From: Candidatus Saccharibacteria bacterium oral taxon 488
Lineage (GTDB): Bacteria > Patescibacteriota > Saccharimonadia > Saccharimonadales > Saccharimonadaceae
DNA: 64,000 nucleotides
Assembly (NCBI GenBank): GCA_010202115.1
Contig: CP047917.1
Location: 496,001-560,000 of the forward strand
Direction of reading: 5' to 3'
A model generated the notes under the pieces. That model was not told the origin of the DNA, searched no databases, and was given only the letters and a program-made list of their open reading frames with translations. How positions within the stretch are numbered: position 1 is the stretch's first letter; each line of letters opens with the position of its first letter. The translations under genes were made by a program, and so were the position numbers. Positions 1 through 13,136 of the stretch are shown in pieces.

Positions 1-15
1 ATGATTGTTCCTCCT

Positions 16-2028
16 TTAACTTAGATCTTTTGTGCCAATATTGACGTACTCAAATACCACTCTCGACATTGAGTAACTCACTCCTGGATCAGATGAACTC
101 CAGCCATACTGCACCCAGTGGGCGTCTTCATCTATCTCCAGTTCTACTTCCTCGCTTGCAGAGTTAAATGTCTCCGGAATACCCTTTATCTGACTCCAGC
201 CGATAGTGCTCCATCCGACCCCCGGCTCACTCCAGCCAGTGCGGCTTGATGATGCGCCGAAAAATCTTGTTTCTGTGAATGTCTGTAGCCCATCTTCGGT
301 CTTAACTGTGGCAGTTAGATTGATGCGACCTTGTGGTCTAAGCAGGACGAACACTGCACGCAAAACTCGCGCCCAGTCGCGACCTGTCTCCTCAAACCTT
401 AGCTGCCCACTTTGTGCGCTGGTGTTAAATGGTTTTCCGTCATCAACAGTGTTTGCGCCCTTCGACAGCTCGACGATTTTATTTTCTTGGACAATTAGAA
501 AGTGAGTTATACCAGAGTTGTCGTTATACAGCGTCATCCAATCAGCACGGATATTCCACGGCTTCATCCATGCACCCTTACGATCAGTGTCATAAATCCA
601 TATCTGATTGTTGTAGTCAGCTGCAACAGGTAGTGCCCAATACACTCGACCCTCAAATGCTAAGCCAACTGCTTTTTCAATAGCCTTGCTATTAAGATTA
701 CTGATTGCATCTTGAATGGTATTGGTAATACGTCGCGTCGATAGCACATTCTGTAACTGAGGCAGAGTACCAGTTGTATTGAACCCACCACGGCTTGGAT
801 ATAGCAAATCATTGTTATAAATAACTACAGCATCGGGGCTATCTGTACCATCCGCACCAGTATCCTCCTGTACCTGCCAAACAGTGATTGTATCCTCACC
901 ATAGGTGATATTTGTTGGAGTGATATAGAATCGCTTACCAGTACCGTTTGTACCGTTAGACAGCACAGTAACCTTTGGGTCTCCCTTGCCATCCCGGTAC
1001 GGTCTTACCGCAAATGGGACCTCCTTTGTGCCGCTACCGACCGGCGTGTATCCACCGCCGTATCCTGGTGAGAAATCTAGTTCATGACCATAATCACCAC
1101 CACGCCAGACATAAAATGGATTGTCTCTATCTCCCGTCATCCAAATACGACCATTAATCACATCAGCCCGCGTCGATTTTGGACCAGCTGTATTATTGTC
1201 CTTCGGTAGCGGTACAGACATATCTAGGCTACGAGATCCATTATCAATAAATATCGTCTGATCCATCGGCAGTGCGGCCGCTAATCGATATAGCGTTGGC
1301 TCACCTCCGCCATCTACACCGACACCACAGTAAATATTCCACGACTTTGCCTCCGTACTGTCTGGTCGTTTGATGGACAAATTCTGCTTTTCAGCATTCC
1401 ACATATCACGATCGGCAGATATTGCCTGAGATAGTAGCGGTGACCCCGCTGTTTCGCCGACAGTAGAGTTAAAAGTGACCGCATAGAATACCTTAAACCC
1501 CGTACCAGTTAGCCCTACGTTCTTATCTAGCGTCGGCTTTGCTGGGTCTGCTATTTTCTGAAATGCTACGATCTTCATCGTAGGGATGTCTAGGTAGCTT
1601 AGAGTGTCTTCACCATTCATGACTAGGAGGTTATTGCGTATTTGCTTGAAATGTCCACGTGCTGATTCATGGTATTCCTTGCCTTCAATTACTTGCCATG
1701 CAGGATCTTCGCCCTTAGCAATACATAGCTTTGTCTTATCCTTGATTCGTTGTAAACAAGCTAACCAGTTGATTGATCCATTTTTGGTTGTACTACGAAA
1801 TTCAGCTAGCTCCCCTAGTATTTTGCCTAGTGGCTGCGGCCCATACTTTGCTGTACCGCACCTTGTTGTGATAACTGAGTCCTGATCAAGTATCATGTTC
1901 TCAGTTGCTCGTAAGCCTCTCAATGGGGACCGCCCATCATCAAAGGCTGTTACCACACCATTCTGCCAGTCCTGAACCGCCAATCGTTGTATCTTTGGCG
2001 CTTTCATATTTTTGGCAGGCTTTAGCAT
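16..2028 (-). CDS. Podovirus tail nozzle protein, copy 1
   Basis: Its 670-residue product is identical to that of the gene at 22419-24431, described there. This part of the copy has no indels. The 3' end overlaps nothing here because the tail-fibre gene that follows lies beyond the window start. Confidence 0.8.
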   Translation of the reverse strand: MLKPAKNMKAPKIQRLAVQDWQNGVVTAFDDGRSPLRGLRATENMILDQDSVITTRCGTAKYGPQPLGKILGELAEFRSTTKNGSINWLACLQRIKDKTKLCIAKGEDPAWQVIEGKEYHESARGHFKQIRNNLLVMNGEDTLSYLDIPTMKIVAFQKIADPAKPTLDKNVGLTGTGFKVFYAVTFNSTVGETAGSPLLSQAISADRDMWNAEKQNLSIKRPDSTEAKSWNIYCGVGVDGGGEPTLYRLAAALPMDQTIFIDNGSRSLDMSVPLPKDNNTAGPKSTRADVINGRIWMTGDRDNPFYVWRGGDYGHELDFSPGYGGGYTPVGSGTKEVPFAVRPYRDGKGDPKVTVLSNGTNGTGKRFYITPTNITYGEDTITVWQVQEDTGADGTDSPDAVVIYNNDLLYPSRGGFNTTGTLPQLQNVLSTRRITNTIQDAISNLNSKAIEKAVGLAFEGRVYWALPVAADYNNQIWIYDTDRKGAWMKPWNIRADWMTLYNDNSGITHFLIVQENKIVELSKGANTVDDGKPFNTSAQSGQLRFEETGRDWARVLRAVFVLLRPQGRINLTATVKTEDGLQTFTETRFFGASSSRTGWSEPGVGWSTIGWSQIKGIPETFNSASEEVELEIDEDAHWVQYGWSSSDPGVSYSMSRVVFEYVNIGTKDLS

Positions 2029-2687
2029 ATATCAGACACCCCCGGGATAATATGTAGCGGTCGACAACTTACTTGAGCAGCATTATTCTCAATCATTTTT
2101 TGCATTAACTGATTGGCCTCTTCGACGAGGTTGCTGTATTGATTTTGTAAAAGAATGTCGTTACGCGCGTATTCAGCAGCACACATGGTCACAAGCCACA
2201 TTGGATTGTCTACAGGCACTATACTGCTTTGGTTGGTGAGTAAAGGTGCATGAAGATAAACAGGTATTGTTATCTGACCGCCTATCATATGGTCATCACT
2301 CCTAATAGGATCAATGAATATTAGCTTGTTGCCGGCAATGGTGCAGCAGTTTTGCCCCTTGTACATCCCTGCTTGCTCTGGTGGGACCGTAGTATAGTCG
2401 CGCTCCCGCCCATCTTTTTTAACCTTGATAGTATCGCCTAGTACGTCGCTTACTTTTGCCACCTTGGTCATATCAATAGCGTATGCTTGATCTGTCGATA
2501 AAGTATCGATCGTGTATGCTGGATCGTATAAGGATTGCCAATCAACATTTGGCTCACTTTGCCATACAGGAATATACATATTAGCAATACCAAGTATTTT
2601 CTGATACTTCTTGTCGGTTTCTGGTAGATTTCGTACTTTACCAGTAGCTTTTAGCATGACTGCTGATACAAGCTGTGTAGTGTTCAT
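2022..2687 (-). CDS. Head-tail adaptor-like protein, copy 1
   Basis: Its 221-residue product is identical to that of the gene at 24425-25090. The stop overlaps the start of the nozzle gene by 7 bases. Confidence 0.65.
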   Translation of the reverse strand: MNTTQLVSAVMLKATGKVRNLPETDKKYQKILGIANMYIPVWQSEPNVDWQSLYDPAYTIDTLSTDQAYAIDMTKVAKVSDVLGDTIKVKKDGRERDYTTVPPEQAGMYKGQNCCTIAGNKLIFIDPIRSDDHMIGGQITIPVYLHAPLLTNQSSIVPVDNPMWLVTMCAAEYARNDILLQNQYSNLVEEANQLMQKMIENNAAQVSCRPLHIIPGVSDIC

Positions 2688-2703
2688 GGCGTTTCCCTAA
2701 ATT

Positions 2704-2748
2704 AAAAACACGGAGCCGGCTTATTGTTGCCAGACGCTCCGTGTTTTT
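2704..2748 (-). terminator. Intrinsic-terminator hairpin, copy 1
   Basis: This is the copy of the perfect 13-bp hairpin at 25107-25151, with A and T runs on both sides so that it could act in either direction. Confidence 0.8.
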
Positions 2749-2796
2749 TAGGTCACGCTGTTTTCTTGGTTACTATTATAGCATAATTTATCATAA

Positions 2797-5700
2797 TTAT
2801 GCTTTACCCGTGTGGACTTTTGGCTTTTTGCTTCTGCTTGCACCGTTCCATTGCTTTAGAGCAGCATTCACCTGCTTCTGGGTATTCATTTTACTGATCA
2901 GGTTTTGGCCAATCTGGTTAATACTCATACCGCTGACCGAAGTTTGATTTGCTTTCGCTGCGGATGACGACATGTTCGCTGCAGCTTTTATTCCTATAGA
3001 GGCGACACCAGAGTTGGCGGACTGGCCGCCACGCCCTCCTCGACTACCCCTACCGCGGCCCCAGCCATTTCCGCCACCCGAGCCCTCTTTGGTAATTCTG
3101 TTACCATCTACGTCAAACTGAGCAGCATTGAGTGCTCGTGCTTCCCACTTAGTGATATACCCCTCAGCACGCAGTTTGTTGATAACGCCATTCTTGGCAA
3201 ACATTTGCCCAATGATACTCTTGCGCCGTCCGTTAGTGAGTGCTTGCATCAGCTCCTCGTGGGATGATTCTTGTGCCTTCTGACGCCAGTAGTTATCCAT
3301 TAGACTGACCTCCTTGTGGGTGGTCATTGCTCCGTACTCGATCTGATCCTTACTGTAGCCAGACTCCTTATAGTAGCGCTCCTTTGCCCAATCTGGTAGG
3401 TCTTTATGCTTACCCATAAAGATGTCCACCGCACTCTTTGCTTTATTGGCTTTCTTCTCACCGTTCTCTAGTTTGTTAAGGATATCGTTTGATGAGTTGA
3501 ATTCTTTTTTGACAGTCGAGGCACCATCAATATTGTAGGCCTTCATCCAATTAGAATAAGCCTCGTTGCTATTACCCTGGCCCTCGGCAAGTTTCTTGTA
3601 GTGTTCCCTTTGAACTTCACCCTTCTTGTTGACGATCAAGCCGTTCTGCGTTTTCCATTCACCACTATTCATCTTGATGTTCTCTTCAGCTTGGGCTTTA
3701 GCAAAAGCGGCAGCACTTTCACCAGATCCTGAGGCTGACGCTTTTTTGCCGATAGCCTCAGCCGCTTCTCGGCTTCGCGCTGTTTGTTGACATCTTGAAT
3801 GAAGTTATTGGCTATTTCCATGCCGGCACCCTTACGTAATTGGTTGTATACTTCGGCTTGTTTATCTGACAATGGAGAGGTCTTGTTGGCGTACGACTGC
3901 TGTACCTCATCAATGGCATTCTTACCAAACATGGCTGCCCTGGCCCATTTCCACCAATCTGCAGTATCGTTATTGACCGGCGCCACGACTTGGCCAGAAT
4001 CTGTCTTTGACACACCATCAAGCATCGTACCGACGCCAGACGTCGTTTTGCGTATTTGATTACCCATTGGCACGACACCCAATACGCTCTTTGTAGCACC
4101 ATTCCAATTTCCAGTCGCTGCTTTCTGTGCTGAGTCAATAGTGTTTACCGCCGTTTGTACAACACCAGTTGCACCTTCAAAACGACCAAAATCACTATCT
4201 TTGCCAAACCAGTCTTCTCGAGTGCTCTTTGGAATAGTATTAATCATAGCCGACCCTCCCGGAGCCGCCTTGGCAATCTGAGACCCTATCACTGTTGCAC
4301 CGTACAATATAGGCTGCTTTTTGGTTTTATCTTCATCATCTTTATTGGCATTCGCGATCGCGTCTTGGATTGCACCATATATATCCATGAGCGGCTCACT
4401 TCCAGTAATCGACTTCCACAGGTAGTTCATAGCCATTGCCACAGCAAATGCTTCAGCCATACGTACACCGTAACCGCCAAATTGCTTAAATTGTTTATGC
4501 TTTAAGCTACTGCCATAGCCCTGAAGTGTTCCATGTTATTCTTCCAGTTCTCGCTCGTCTCATAGGTAAACTGTAAGAACATCTTACCAATAGCTGACTT
4601 ATGGACTTCTGGCATACCACCAAGAGACCTATCGCCAACCGCGCGTGCTGTAGCTCGATCGGTTTGCGTGATTAGATCCCGACCTGTTAGTCCTTGTGAT
4701 TTAAGGCGACTATAGTTAGCCGTCCAGTTAATACGAACAAACGTCTTCTCAACGGTATCAAGCAATGTCGCCTTTGATACAATGCTTTGCGTTTTCTGCC
4801 ACCAGTTCCTGTCAAACTTACCACCAGTTTCGGTATAGCGCTCTGTAAGGAATGGTGATTTCTGCCACATGCGGCGCACTTCTTGATTGCGAAGATGGGT
4901 TATTGCCCAGCCGGTATTTTTGAGACCATTATCACGAACGGTATCTGGCAGGTTTAGTGCCTGCGCCATAGTAGATGATATATTACCCATGATTTTGTTG
5001 GCACCATTCAGGGCTTCTAAGACCGGATGACCCTCATCGTTTTCGGTATCCTATCCAGAAATGGACGATCAATTGCACTCGACTTACCAGCCAAAGCATT
5101 GACGAAGTCACCCAGAGCCTGCTTCTGGCTTGACCCTACATTCTTAATAGCTGGTATGCCCATATTCTCCAAATCCTCGCTAACATAGCGCGAAAACTCT
5201 TTTTCCGCACCCATCATTTCTCTATCCGCAGTGTCTAGAGCACTTATCGCTGACTGCATAGACCGTCCCTTGGCGATAACTGGTTCCAGGTGGGTGTTGA
5301 GTATCATTGCCTCCGACGCCTTTGCGATTGCAACTCGTGGATCGAGAACATAGCCCTCTGCGCCCTTTCGCGCTAGCTCATGCTTATTAAACCGTTTCAT
5401 CGGCTTTGTCATGTCTGAACGGCCAACGATCCAAGCCGGTATTGTACCTCGGCCATTTGCGGCAAAGTCTCCATGAATGCCAAATGTACTGATAACAGTA
5501 TCGTTCATTAACTGCTCAAGTAGACCGCCATCTTCCCAAATGTGTGCCATATAATCCTTGCGTACTCTATCTCTGGCTGACCCAGTTACGTCGAACTGCA
5601 TTGGCTGCATTGATGAGCCTGTCATATAGGCTGCGCATGGTTTTATCATATTGCCGGACTCCATCGAGAGTAGTTTCACCATACCAATGTCTAAAGGCCT

Positions 5701-8700
5701 CATCTTTCGTTTTGAACGTTACCACCTTGCCATCAATGTCGTCACTCATCGGCACCTTGTCTTCAATGTATTCTCCAGCTGCCCTGAAAAAGCCATTTGT
5801 AGACATTTTGCGTGGTTTATACTGCATAGCCTCAGCGCGGCACCCTCCGCCTCTTGCCTCACTTTAACAATCTCCTGTTTTGCATTTGCGTTAGCCGTGC
5901 GCGCTTCATCAACTAAGTTGAGGTATTGCTCCGCGTTTTCGCCAGCTTCTTAATACTGGCTCGTGCAAATGTGTCAAATACACCAGATTTATTCTTAAGA
6001 GTTCTAAAAGTATCCTCCTCTAACACTGCCATTTTACCCCCAACTTGATAGACGGCACCAAATGGTGTAACCTCCACGTGATTTCCGAGCACTTCGCCCG
6101 TCTTGCGATCACGCACCAAACCACCATCCACAGCAACATTCTCTGGGTTTTTGATTGGGCTGGTAACAATTTCCTCACCAACGACTCTACCGCTCTTTCC
6201 GTAGCGTGGTTGTCGCGACGCGATAAAGTCTTGCACCGTGCCTCACGACGCGCCTCCTGGACTGCTCTTTGGATTTTCATCTTGAATAGACTGTCTATGG
6301 TTTTATCGTTGTACCACGTATAGGCGGCCCTTGAGTATGCTTCCATTCACCATCACTACCCCTCGCCAACAAATCGCCGCTCAAACTGCTGAAGTGTATT
6401 CCATCGCTTGGTTTCTTGTCAAAGATGCGACGCTTATGCTGTCGATATTCCCAATCACCATCCCGCACCGGCTGTCTGTGATATCATCGACACCAACCTT
6501 TGTTTGGTCATAGAGATTACGCGAGTAATAATATTGCCCTTATCTAGCCTGCCAAACTTATCTTGCTGCCATACTGTCTTGTCTGGGTAGACTCAGGTGC
6601 TGGTGTATCCTCTGTCACATCATAGGATGCTTCTAGGTTTTCTCGATGAACAGTGGCATTATATTCTTTGATGAACTGTTGCAGCTCTGTTTTCTTAATG
6701 CCCGCTCCTTGCGCAATAGTACTGATCTGCATATCCGCATCTGCCACATCCTGCGTATTGCCGTCGGACAGAGCCGCTTTACGGTAATCCAAAATATCTC
6801 TAATTTCGCTCCACGCACTGTCTTTTGTTTCTTTATCCGCACGCATACGCTCTTGAGATGCTTTTTCGACATCCTGCTGAGCTAAGGCAACAATTTCTGG
6901 GTCTTTTCGTAATTCATCAATCATTTGCTTATTTTCACGGACTCGACGGCGTGATTCAGCAGCACGCTGTAGTTCTTGAACAAATCTATCAATATTGTCA
7001 TAGCCCATTTCCTGAGCAACAGTATCAATATCTCGCTTACCTGTACGACGCCTGTAGGCAGCTGGTATGTCTTCTGCCAGGTTTCCTAGATAGTGTCTTA
7101 GATCATCAACATGGATGCGTGGTATATTCCAATTTGTGTCACCACCCATGATGTTAGTTTCTTGATCCATAAATAACTCTGGATTAGTTTCAGCTATTCG
7201 TGCATCAATGGCTTGGCGCAACTCCTTGGTCATCTTTGGCTTTGGATTATCTTGGATGTCGTTAATGGTTTCTTGAAGAGGATGCTGGTAACGATTATCC
7301 GTATTGACATTTTGGGTATTGTTTGCTACACTATCGTTAAGATTCGTGGACTGTAATTGCCCCGTTTCGGACGTATAACCACTGACTGTATTATCAGTAT
7401 TTGGTCGGCCAGATGACGAATCATTAAAGTAGGTAACCACGTTCAGTGCGTTGCCTTTTTTAATTACCTCGACAATAGCTTTTTTATTCCCCTCCATCTC
7501 GCGCTCAAATTTTATTCTTTGTGCACCACGAACTACCTTTTCTTTAGTGATTGTATCTGGGTCTTTTATTATCTCTGGAAGGGCAGCTATGTCATAGTCG
7601 CTGAGCGGCAGTGAATCATCAGGGTTTACAACATGACGATTATGAATATGTATCGCGTTTTTGTTTGTTAGTTCGATGGAAGCACCACCACGCACATCAA
7701 TTCCAGTAGCCTGCTGTATTTTAGCTGCGGTCTCATTGCTAATAACGTCAAGCTTGGTGATTCTGCGTATTCCACGCAATACATCATCAAATTTTTTAAT
7801 AGTTTCGAGTGCTTTATTTGAATCAAGACTCATCGTCCTCACTCGCCCATCGCCGCCAGGTACTTGCTGTTTGGTGTTTCTGAACTTTCCTGTTTCCATT
7901 TGGGCGTAAAACTGCTTGATGATATCCTGCTTACCAATAAGTCCTCTTATGGCTTCGGTGATGCGGTCGTAGATAGCAACAATGCGCTGCGGAATATGTA
8001 AGCGAGCTGCAAGGCGTGGTGCATCTTCGCCATGTAATTTACCGTTGTAATATTCACTAAAGCCATCAGCTAGCTGCTCCTCGGCTAGCAGGTTAATGTC
8101 ACTATCTCCATATTCCTTGCCGTATTTACTAATGAGATAGTCATCACCGTAAGATTCACGGATAGTGTCTAGAAGCTCCTGTTTATTATCTGCGCGCTCT
8201 AGGATTTTATGGCCCAATTCATGGTTCAGAGTATCCTCAGAAAGCTTATTTAGGTTGATAGTATCAGTTTCTGGATTATAGTAACCCAAGGCTTTCCTCT
8301 GCATTTCATTTTGCCATTCATTGAATACAAGACGCTCATCACCTGTTAGTCGCAGATGGCGTGCTAGGAGTTCACTGGATTGCTGGAGTTCTTCTAGTTC
8401 TGTACGTGCTGTACTATTAGCTGTACTATTAGCTTATACCGCATATCTGGACCGTCTGTCGGATTGAGGTTGTCGATGTATTTGGTTTGGCTTGGGCTAA
8501 AAGTAATTGCCATATCATCCATAATCACACCATCTTTGCCAGTAGTGTCTTTGATATCTTGAGCATATTTTTTCCATTGCCCATTGTCAGTAATATCCCA
8601 CAACAAGTCCATATCGTTATCGTACACATCATAATCTTCACGATATGCTGGCTCGCCGTTATTTATTCGTCGATATAGGGCGTCATACTGTTCAAATGAG

Positions 8701-10878
8701 ACAGTTTTTTGGTTGTTAGTTATTGGGGAGGTGATGTTCGCATACATTTCTTTTAGATTGACTCCGTAGTCGTTAGCCATATCTTTGTCGTATGCTAAAT
8801 AGTTACCCTCGCCCCACCTATTCCGCGTGCTACTTGATGAGCCGGCTAATGGACTAAATTGGTCGAACTCACTATTTGTACCATGGTATACAGTCTTAAG
8901 ATTACCGTTTTCGTCTCGGATTTTAGAATTCTTAAAGTATTCCTCTTGTGCTGGGCTTAGCTTATATCGCACATCCTGCGCCACCGTATTCTGTACGTTC
9001 TGAGTAGCCTGCTCGATAAGGTAGTTTTCTAGCTTACCAGTGGTTTGCTGGCGAGTAGCAATAGCGTTGGTATCGCCGTGCTGGATGTCGGATATGTTTC
9101 GACTAACGGCCTGCTTGAGGGCAGGGCTCGCATTTGGCATAGTAGTTTCTACTGTCCGGTTGACATTGATCGATTGAATTGGGTGGGCTTGACTGGTTTG
9201 TGTATTGACTGCACTGACTTCTGCCGCTTGACGCAATGACCTGTTATCTGATGGACGCCGATAGAATGATGAGTATCCAGTATCCTGATTTTGAACCTGT
9301 CGAACTTGGCGCTGCGCTAGTGCTTCTTGCTCAAGCTTGCCAGGAGTTTGTTGCTGTGTTTGCTGGCTCTGAGCAATCTGTGCGCTCATTGTCGCTGATG
9401 GATGATTACCTGTCTGTCGTACGCCGCCAAAGTTACCCGCACCAGCTGGACCACCAAGCGCTGCACCCATAAGGGCGCTTTTAATAACCCCTTCTGAATA
9501 TTACGACTAGGGTCATAGGTATGCTTAGCGAATGCATTTTCCGTTAGTTGCTGAGCTGCTTCTTCACCACCCTCCGCTAGGGCACTTTTGACCATCCGCC
9601 GAGCAACGGTTTTACCACCGGGTGTCAGTACCTTATCTAGTCCTACTTTTTCAATAGCAGCCTGCACTGCCGCATTGGCGTAAGCCGCGCCTAGTACGTC
9701 GCGAGTGTTTTTGCCATGAGCGTTAGCGTCAGTTACAAAGTCTGCGGCATTTTCCGCAAACTGCCGCACAACTGGAACTACACCAGCCGTCGCTACCCTG
9801 TACCGAGATCTTGTACCAGCCTCTGGCCGCTCTGGCCCAACTCATACGCCACATCAACATCAGCATTATTTTTCTTAAGTACACCAAACTGTTTATCGTA
9901 CTGTGCATTGCGCTGCTTACCTTGCTCAACAATATTTTGACGTGCTTTATTATATTTTTCGTCTCCAGTAATACCATACATAGCATCAGAGATTGCCAAA
10001 GCTAATTTATCGCCAGTATCACCGACGGTACGGCCTGCACCATCTACTGCACTTTTGCAAAGCTAGTAACCGAGCGGGCTGGTGCGGTCGCCATACCCAC
10101 GATATCCGCCATGTTGCGCGACCGTCGTGCTTGATCAGGCCGCATTAGCCTCATTCTCTAATCGAATACGCTCTTGACGATTACTGAGGATTTCTGGTTC
10201 ACTGACACCACGTGCGCGCATTTTGTTGTCTATGATGTCTTGGCGACGAGTCTGATCAGTTTTATACTGATTCACCTCCTCGTTAGCACGCTGGATGGCG
10301 GTATGAACAGGGTTGGTGTCGATTCCCATTCGCGACAAGCCGTTCTGCATGCTGGCTATATTGGGATTAATTACTGGTTGTGGCTTTGTTGCTTGAGGCT
10401 GCACCAGAGCTGGCTTGGGTAGCTGAGGTTGCGGTTGTTGAGTTGGTTGTGGCTTTGGCTGCTGGATTGGCTGTTAACCGCGTTTTGTATCTGGATCTGC
10501 TTATTCTGCTTGTTGGCCCAATCTTGCTGACCCTCGGGAGTAAGCATTTTTGGAGCATCATTTACAGTTACCTGCGGCCTAGACTGGTTATTCTGGCTAT
10601 TAATGTTTAATTGCTGCGTTGCCTGATTGACTTGTTGGAGAGGATTTGAGATTAACTTTTGGTTGAGCCGGTTGTGATAACTGTCCCAAACTGCCACTAC
10701 CGCTGTTAGCCCACGGTGTATTGAACCGCGGCTGGCCATTCAGCTGTGGTTGCTGTACCTGCTGCGGCTGTGATTGCTGAGGTTGCGGCTGAACTTGCTG
10801 CTCTCTGCGCCGCTTCTCATCATCATTAACCCAGCCTTTGCCGGTGAAAAAGTTACCTAATCTCTGAAAAAAGTCCAT
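2797..10878 (-). pseudogene. Frameshifted copy of the 2700-aa polyvalent virion protein
   Basis: It corresponds to 25200-33302 but is broken into about a dozen fragments by small indels. Examples: one C lost from CCC near 3759 and again near 4513, one G lost near 5018, one T lost near 5576, two bases lost near 10137, one T gained near 10645. Errors cluster at 5.0-6.6 kb and 8.4-10.7 kb. The absence of substitutions is more typical of unpolished long-read consensus than of evolutionary decay, which I infer rather than show. Confidence 0.85.
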
Positions 10879-10901
10879 TCTCTAATCCCCTCCTCACTTA
10901 C

Positions 10902-12043
10902 TTACAGGTATTGGTTTTGACGTTTACGCTCTTCCTCTTGATTGAGGCGAGTGTTGTAGATGTTGAGTGTTGGGTCACTACCCGGTGCTGCTGGATTGGA
11001 TACACCGACCGATGTATCACCCGTTACCTTGTAGCTGTCGAGGTCTTTTGCGTTGTACTGAACCTTGTTACCGGTGTAGGTATTTTGCTGACGACCAAGA
11101 CTGTCAATTTCACCCGACAGAGCATTTGCACGAGCCAGATCAGCACGAGCTGCATTAGCACCATTCGCGCCTTGTGCGGCAGCTTTTTGACTACGTAATT
11201 GAGCGAGCTGTGTCAAGAGGTTCTGGCGGGTAGTCTGAGACGCCTGACGTGCTGCACTGTCTTCATTCGCTTTCCAGTCATTAAGTTTCTTATCCTCATC
11301 TGCGTAGTCGTTCTTAAACTGACCCCATGTTGTATCGATTTGTCGTTGGTTTTGCGCATAGGTCTGACCCGCACCGGAACGCTGCTGATTAGCCTGATTC
11401 TGCACTGCACGACCGGCTAATTGCATATCTGAGCCAACAGCACCCATGCTACCGAGTGAACGAAGCAACCCGCGGAGTCCTACAGCCGAGCGGTCGTTAA
11501 TATTATTAATGTTGGTGCGGCGTTGCTGCTGGTTTTGGCGTGTCTGGTCGTTGAACTGTCCTTCTGCACGGTTCCATGAGCTGCGAAGTTCGTTTTTCTT
11601 GGTATTATACTGACCGCTAATATTACCGAGGCGTACACCTAGTTGACTATCTATACGACCTAGCCCATGCTCTAGCTGACCAATACCTTGATCGTATTCT
11701 GCTAGCTGAGCAGCACTGGCACGGTTGCCTCCACCGTAGTAGCCGCCTCCACCACCTCCGCCATAGTAGCCGAGGTTGAGGTTCTGGTTACCACCTGGAT
11801 CAGAGCCGCCTCCTCGGCGAGCTTGTCTCCAGCTGTTATACGAGTTCTGCCACCACGGGTTGACCGAGCGATTAACAGACGAAGCACTATATCCATTCGA
11901 TCTCTGCTCCCTGTCTGCATTCCAAATAGTCCATGTCGCTCACCGGTTAAGAAATTACCATTGATACGCTGATCATCACCGACCACGTTCAAAAGCGCCT
12001 GAGCTTCGGCGCGTTTAGCAGCTGATGGGTGATTGTTAGCGTG
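10902..12043 (-). pseudogene. Truncated, frameshifted copy of the Gly-rich virion protein gene
   Basis: It corresponds to 33326-34468. The first 13 codons, start codon and ribosome binding site are removed by the deletion at 12043/12044. One T is also missing from a CCCTT tract near 11912, which shifts the frame. Confidence 0.85.
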
Positions 12044-12044
12044 C
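12043..12044. other. 13.4-kb deletion junction
   Basis: The left side reads GATTGTTAGCGTG (equal to 34456-34468) and the right side CTATATAAGG (starting at 47838). Only a single G is shared at the joint. The deletion removes the CAP-HicAB-DinD block, all capsid, portal and terminase genes, and the small early genes up to the large RNA. It falls 4 bases inside the closing helix of that RNA. Confidence 0.9.
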
Positions 12045-12577
12045 TATATAAGGTGATGATTTGCCGAGGAGTTCTCGTCTCGCGTTAGCTCCATAACCTT
12101 CAGAACGTGCTAGGCATTCATATTCTTACTAGTCAGAGGGGATTTTTACTCGTATAGTCACATCTTTCACTGCTCAAGTTGCAAAGTCGGCAGTTACTTT
12201 TCTAGCTCTAGTTGCGGAACTTCGCGAGCTGCAACACTAGGCTTAGTTTCAGGCTTTCGAGCCACTTATATAGCCAGTTGATAGCACCAAGCGCAGTGTA
12301 TTGGAGTACAATACAAAACGTTATTTCACTGTACTACAATACATTGATGCCACCAGTTAGTAGCACCAGATTGAGCCGATTTCCACCTGCACTCAATTCT
12401 ATAGGCAAATGAAAAGCCTAGACACTGATGCTACCAGTTGAACAGACGATAGCAAGGAGTCGCCACCGCGCTCCCAAATGTGTCTATCTACGTTTTCGAC
12501 ACATCTGTTCTCGTAGTTCGGGGTCTCCGACCGCTAGTGGCGTGTCATTGCCATCATCTGTCCAGTTATGCGGTTGA
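12044..12577 (-). ncRNA. Large structured RNA, copy 1, closing helix destroyed
   Basis: This is the copy of the RNA at 47818-48371. The 5' strand of the closing helix is present at 12562-12577, but its 3' partner lies across the deletion and is absent, so this copy should not fold normally. Confidence 0.65.
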
Positions 12578-12658
12578 GTTGTTAATGTTCTACTGGGTAC
12601 GATTTATACCCGATTGGTTTAATTTTACCCAGTTTATTGACATATGGTAGGTCATTGG

Positions 12659-13136
12659 TTATTCAATCGGCTCTAGGTCTTTAATTGCTTTTTCAACCTC
12701 AGATCTGTCGTACTTTTTGCCATTTATTTCGATGGGGGTTATTGAATGACCTGGCGATAGCACCTGATAACCCATCTCTTTCAGCTCGGCGGCCGTATAC
12801 CAATTGCTGGCGACGGTGTATTTATTTGCAGGGCTCAATAGATAGCAGTCATCTACTGCCGCTAGGACCTTTCTGACGCCAAAGCCTTTAGAAATATCGT
12901 CCCCAGCGCACAGATTGTCTAGCGTCTTCTCAGCAGGCCCTAGCATTTCGTCTGACCAGCAAAAAATATTCTCCTCAACCCTGTAGTAGTCGCTTTCTAC
13001 ACAATCAATCGTGAGTACTTTTTTTACCCATCCTCGCCATGGAATTAGCACAACGCACATCATCATAATATTTATTTGCGACAAGCCCCTTGCGAACTCT
13101 AACTTTATCGCCTACCTTAAATCTTGTTACTGACAT
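12659..13136 (-). pseudogene. Frameshifted copy of the 158-aa early protein gene
   Basis: It corresponds to 48453-48929. One extra T in the T run near 13020 breaks the frame that is open in the other copy. Confidence 0.8.

Noticed and set aside
2797..10878. A dozen separate small virion genes
   Set aside because: They line up in order with one 2700-aa frame in the other copy and are separated only by small indels, so they are fragments of one gene.
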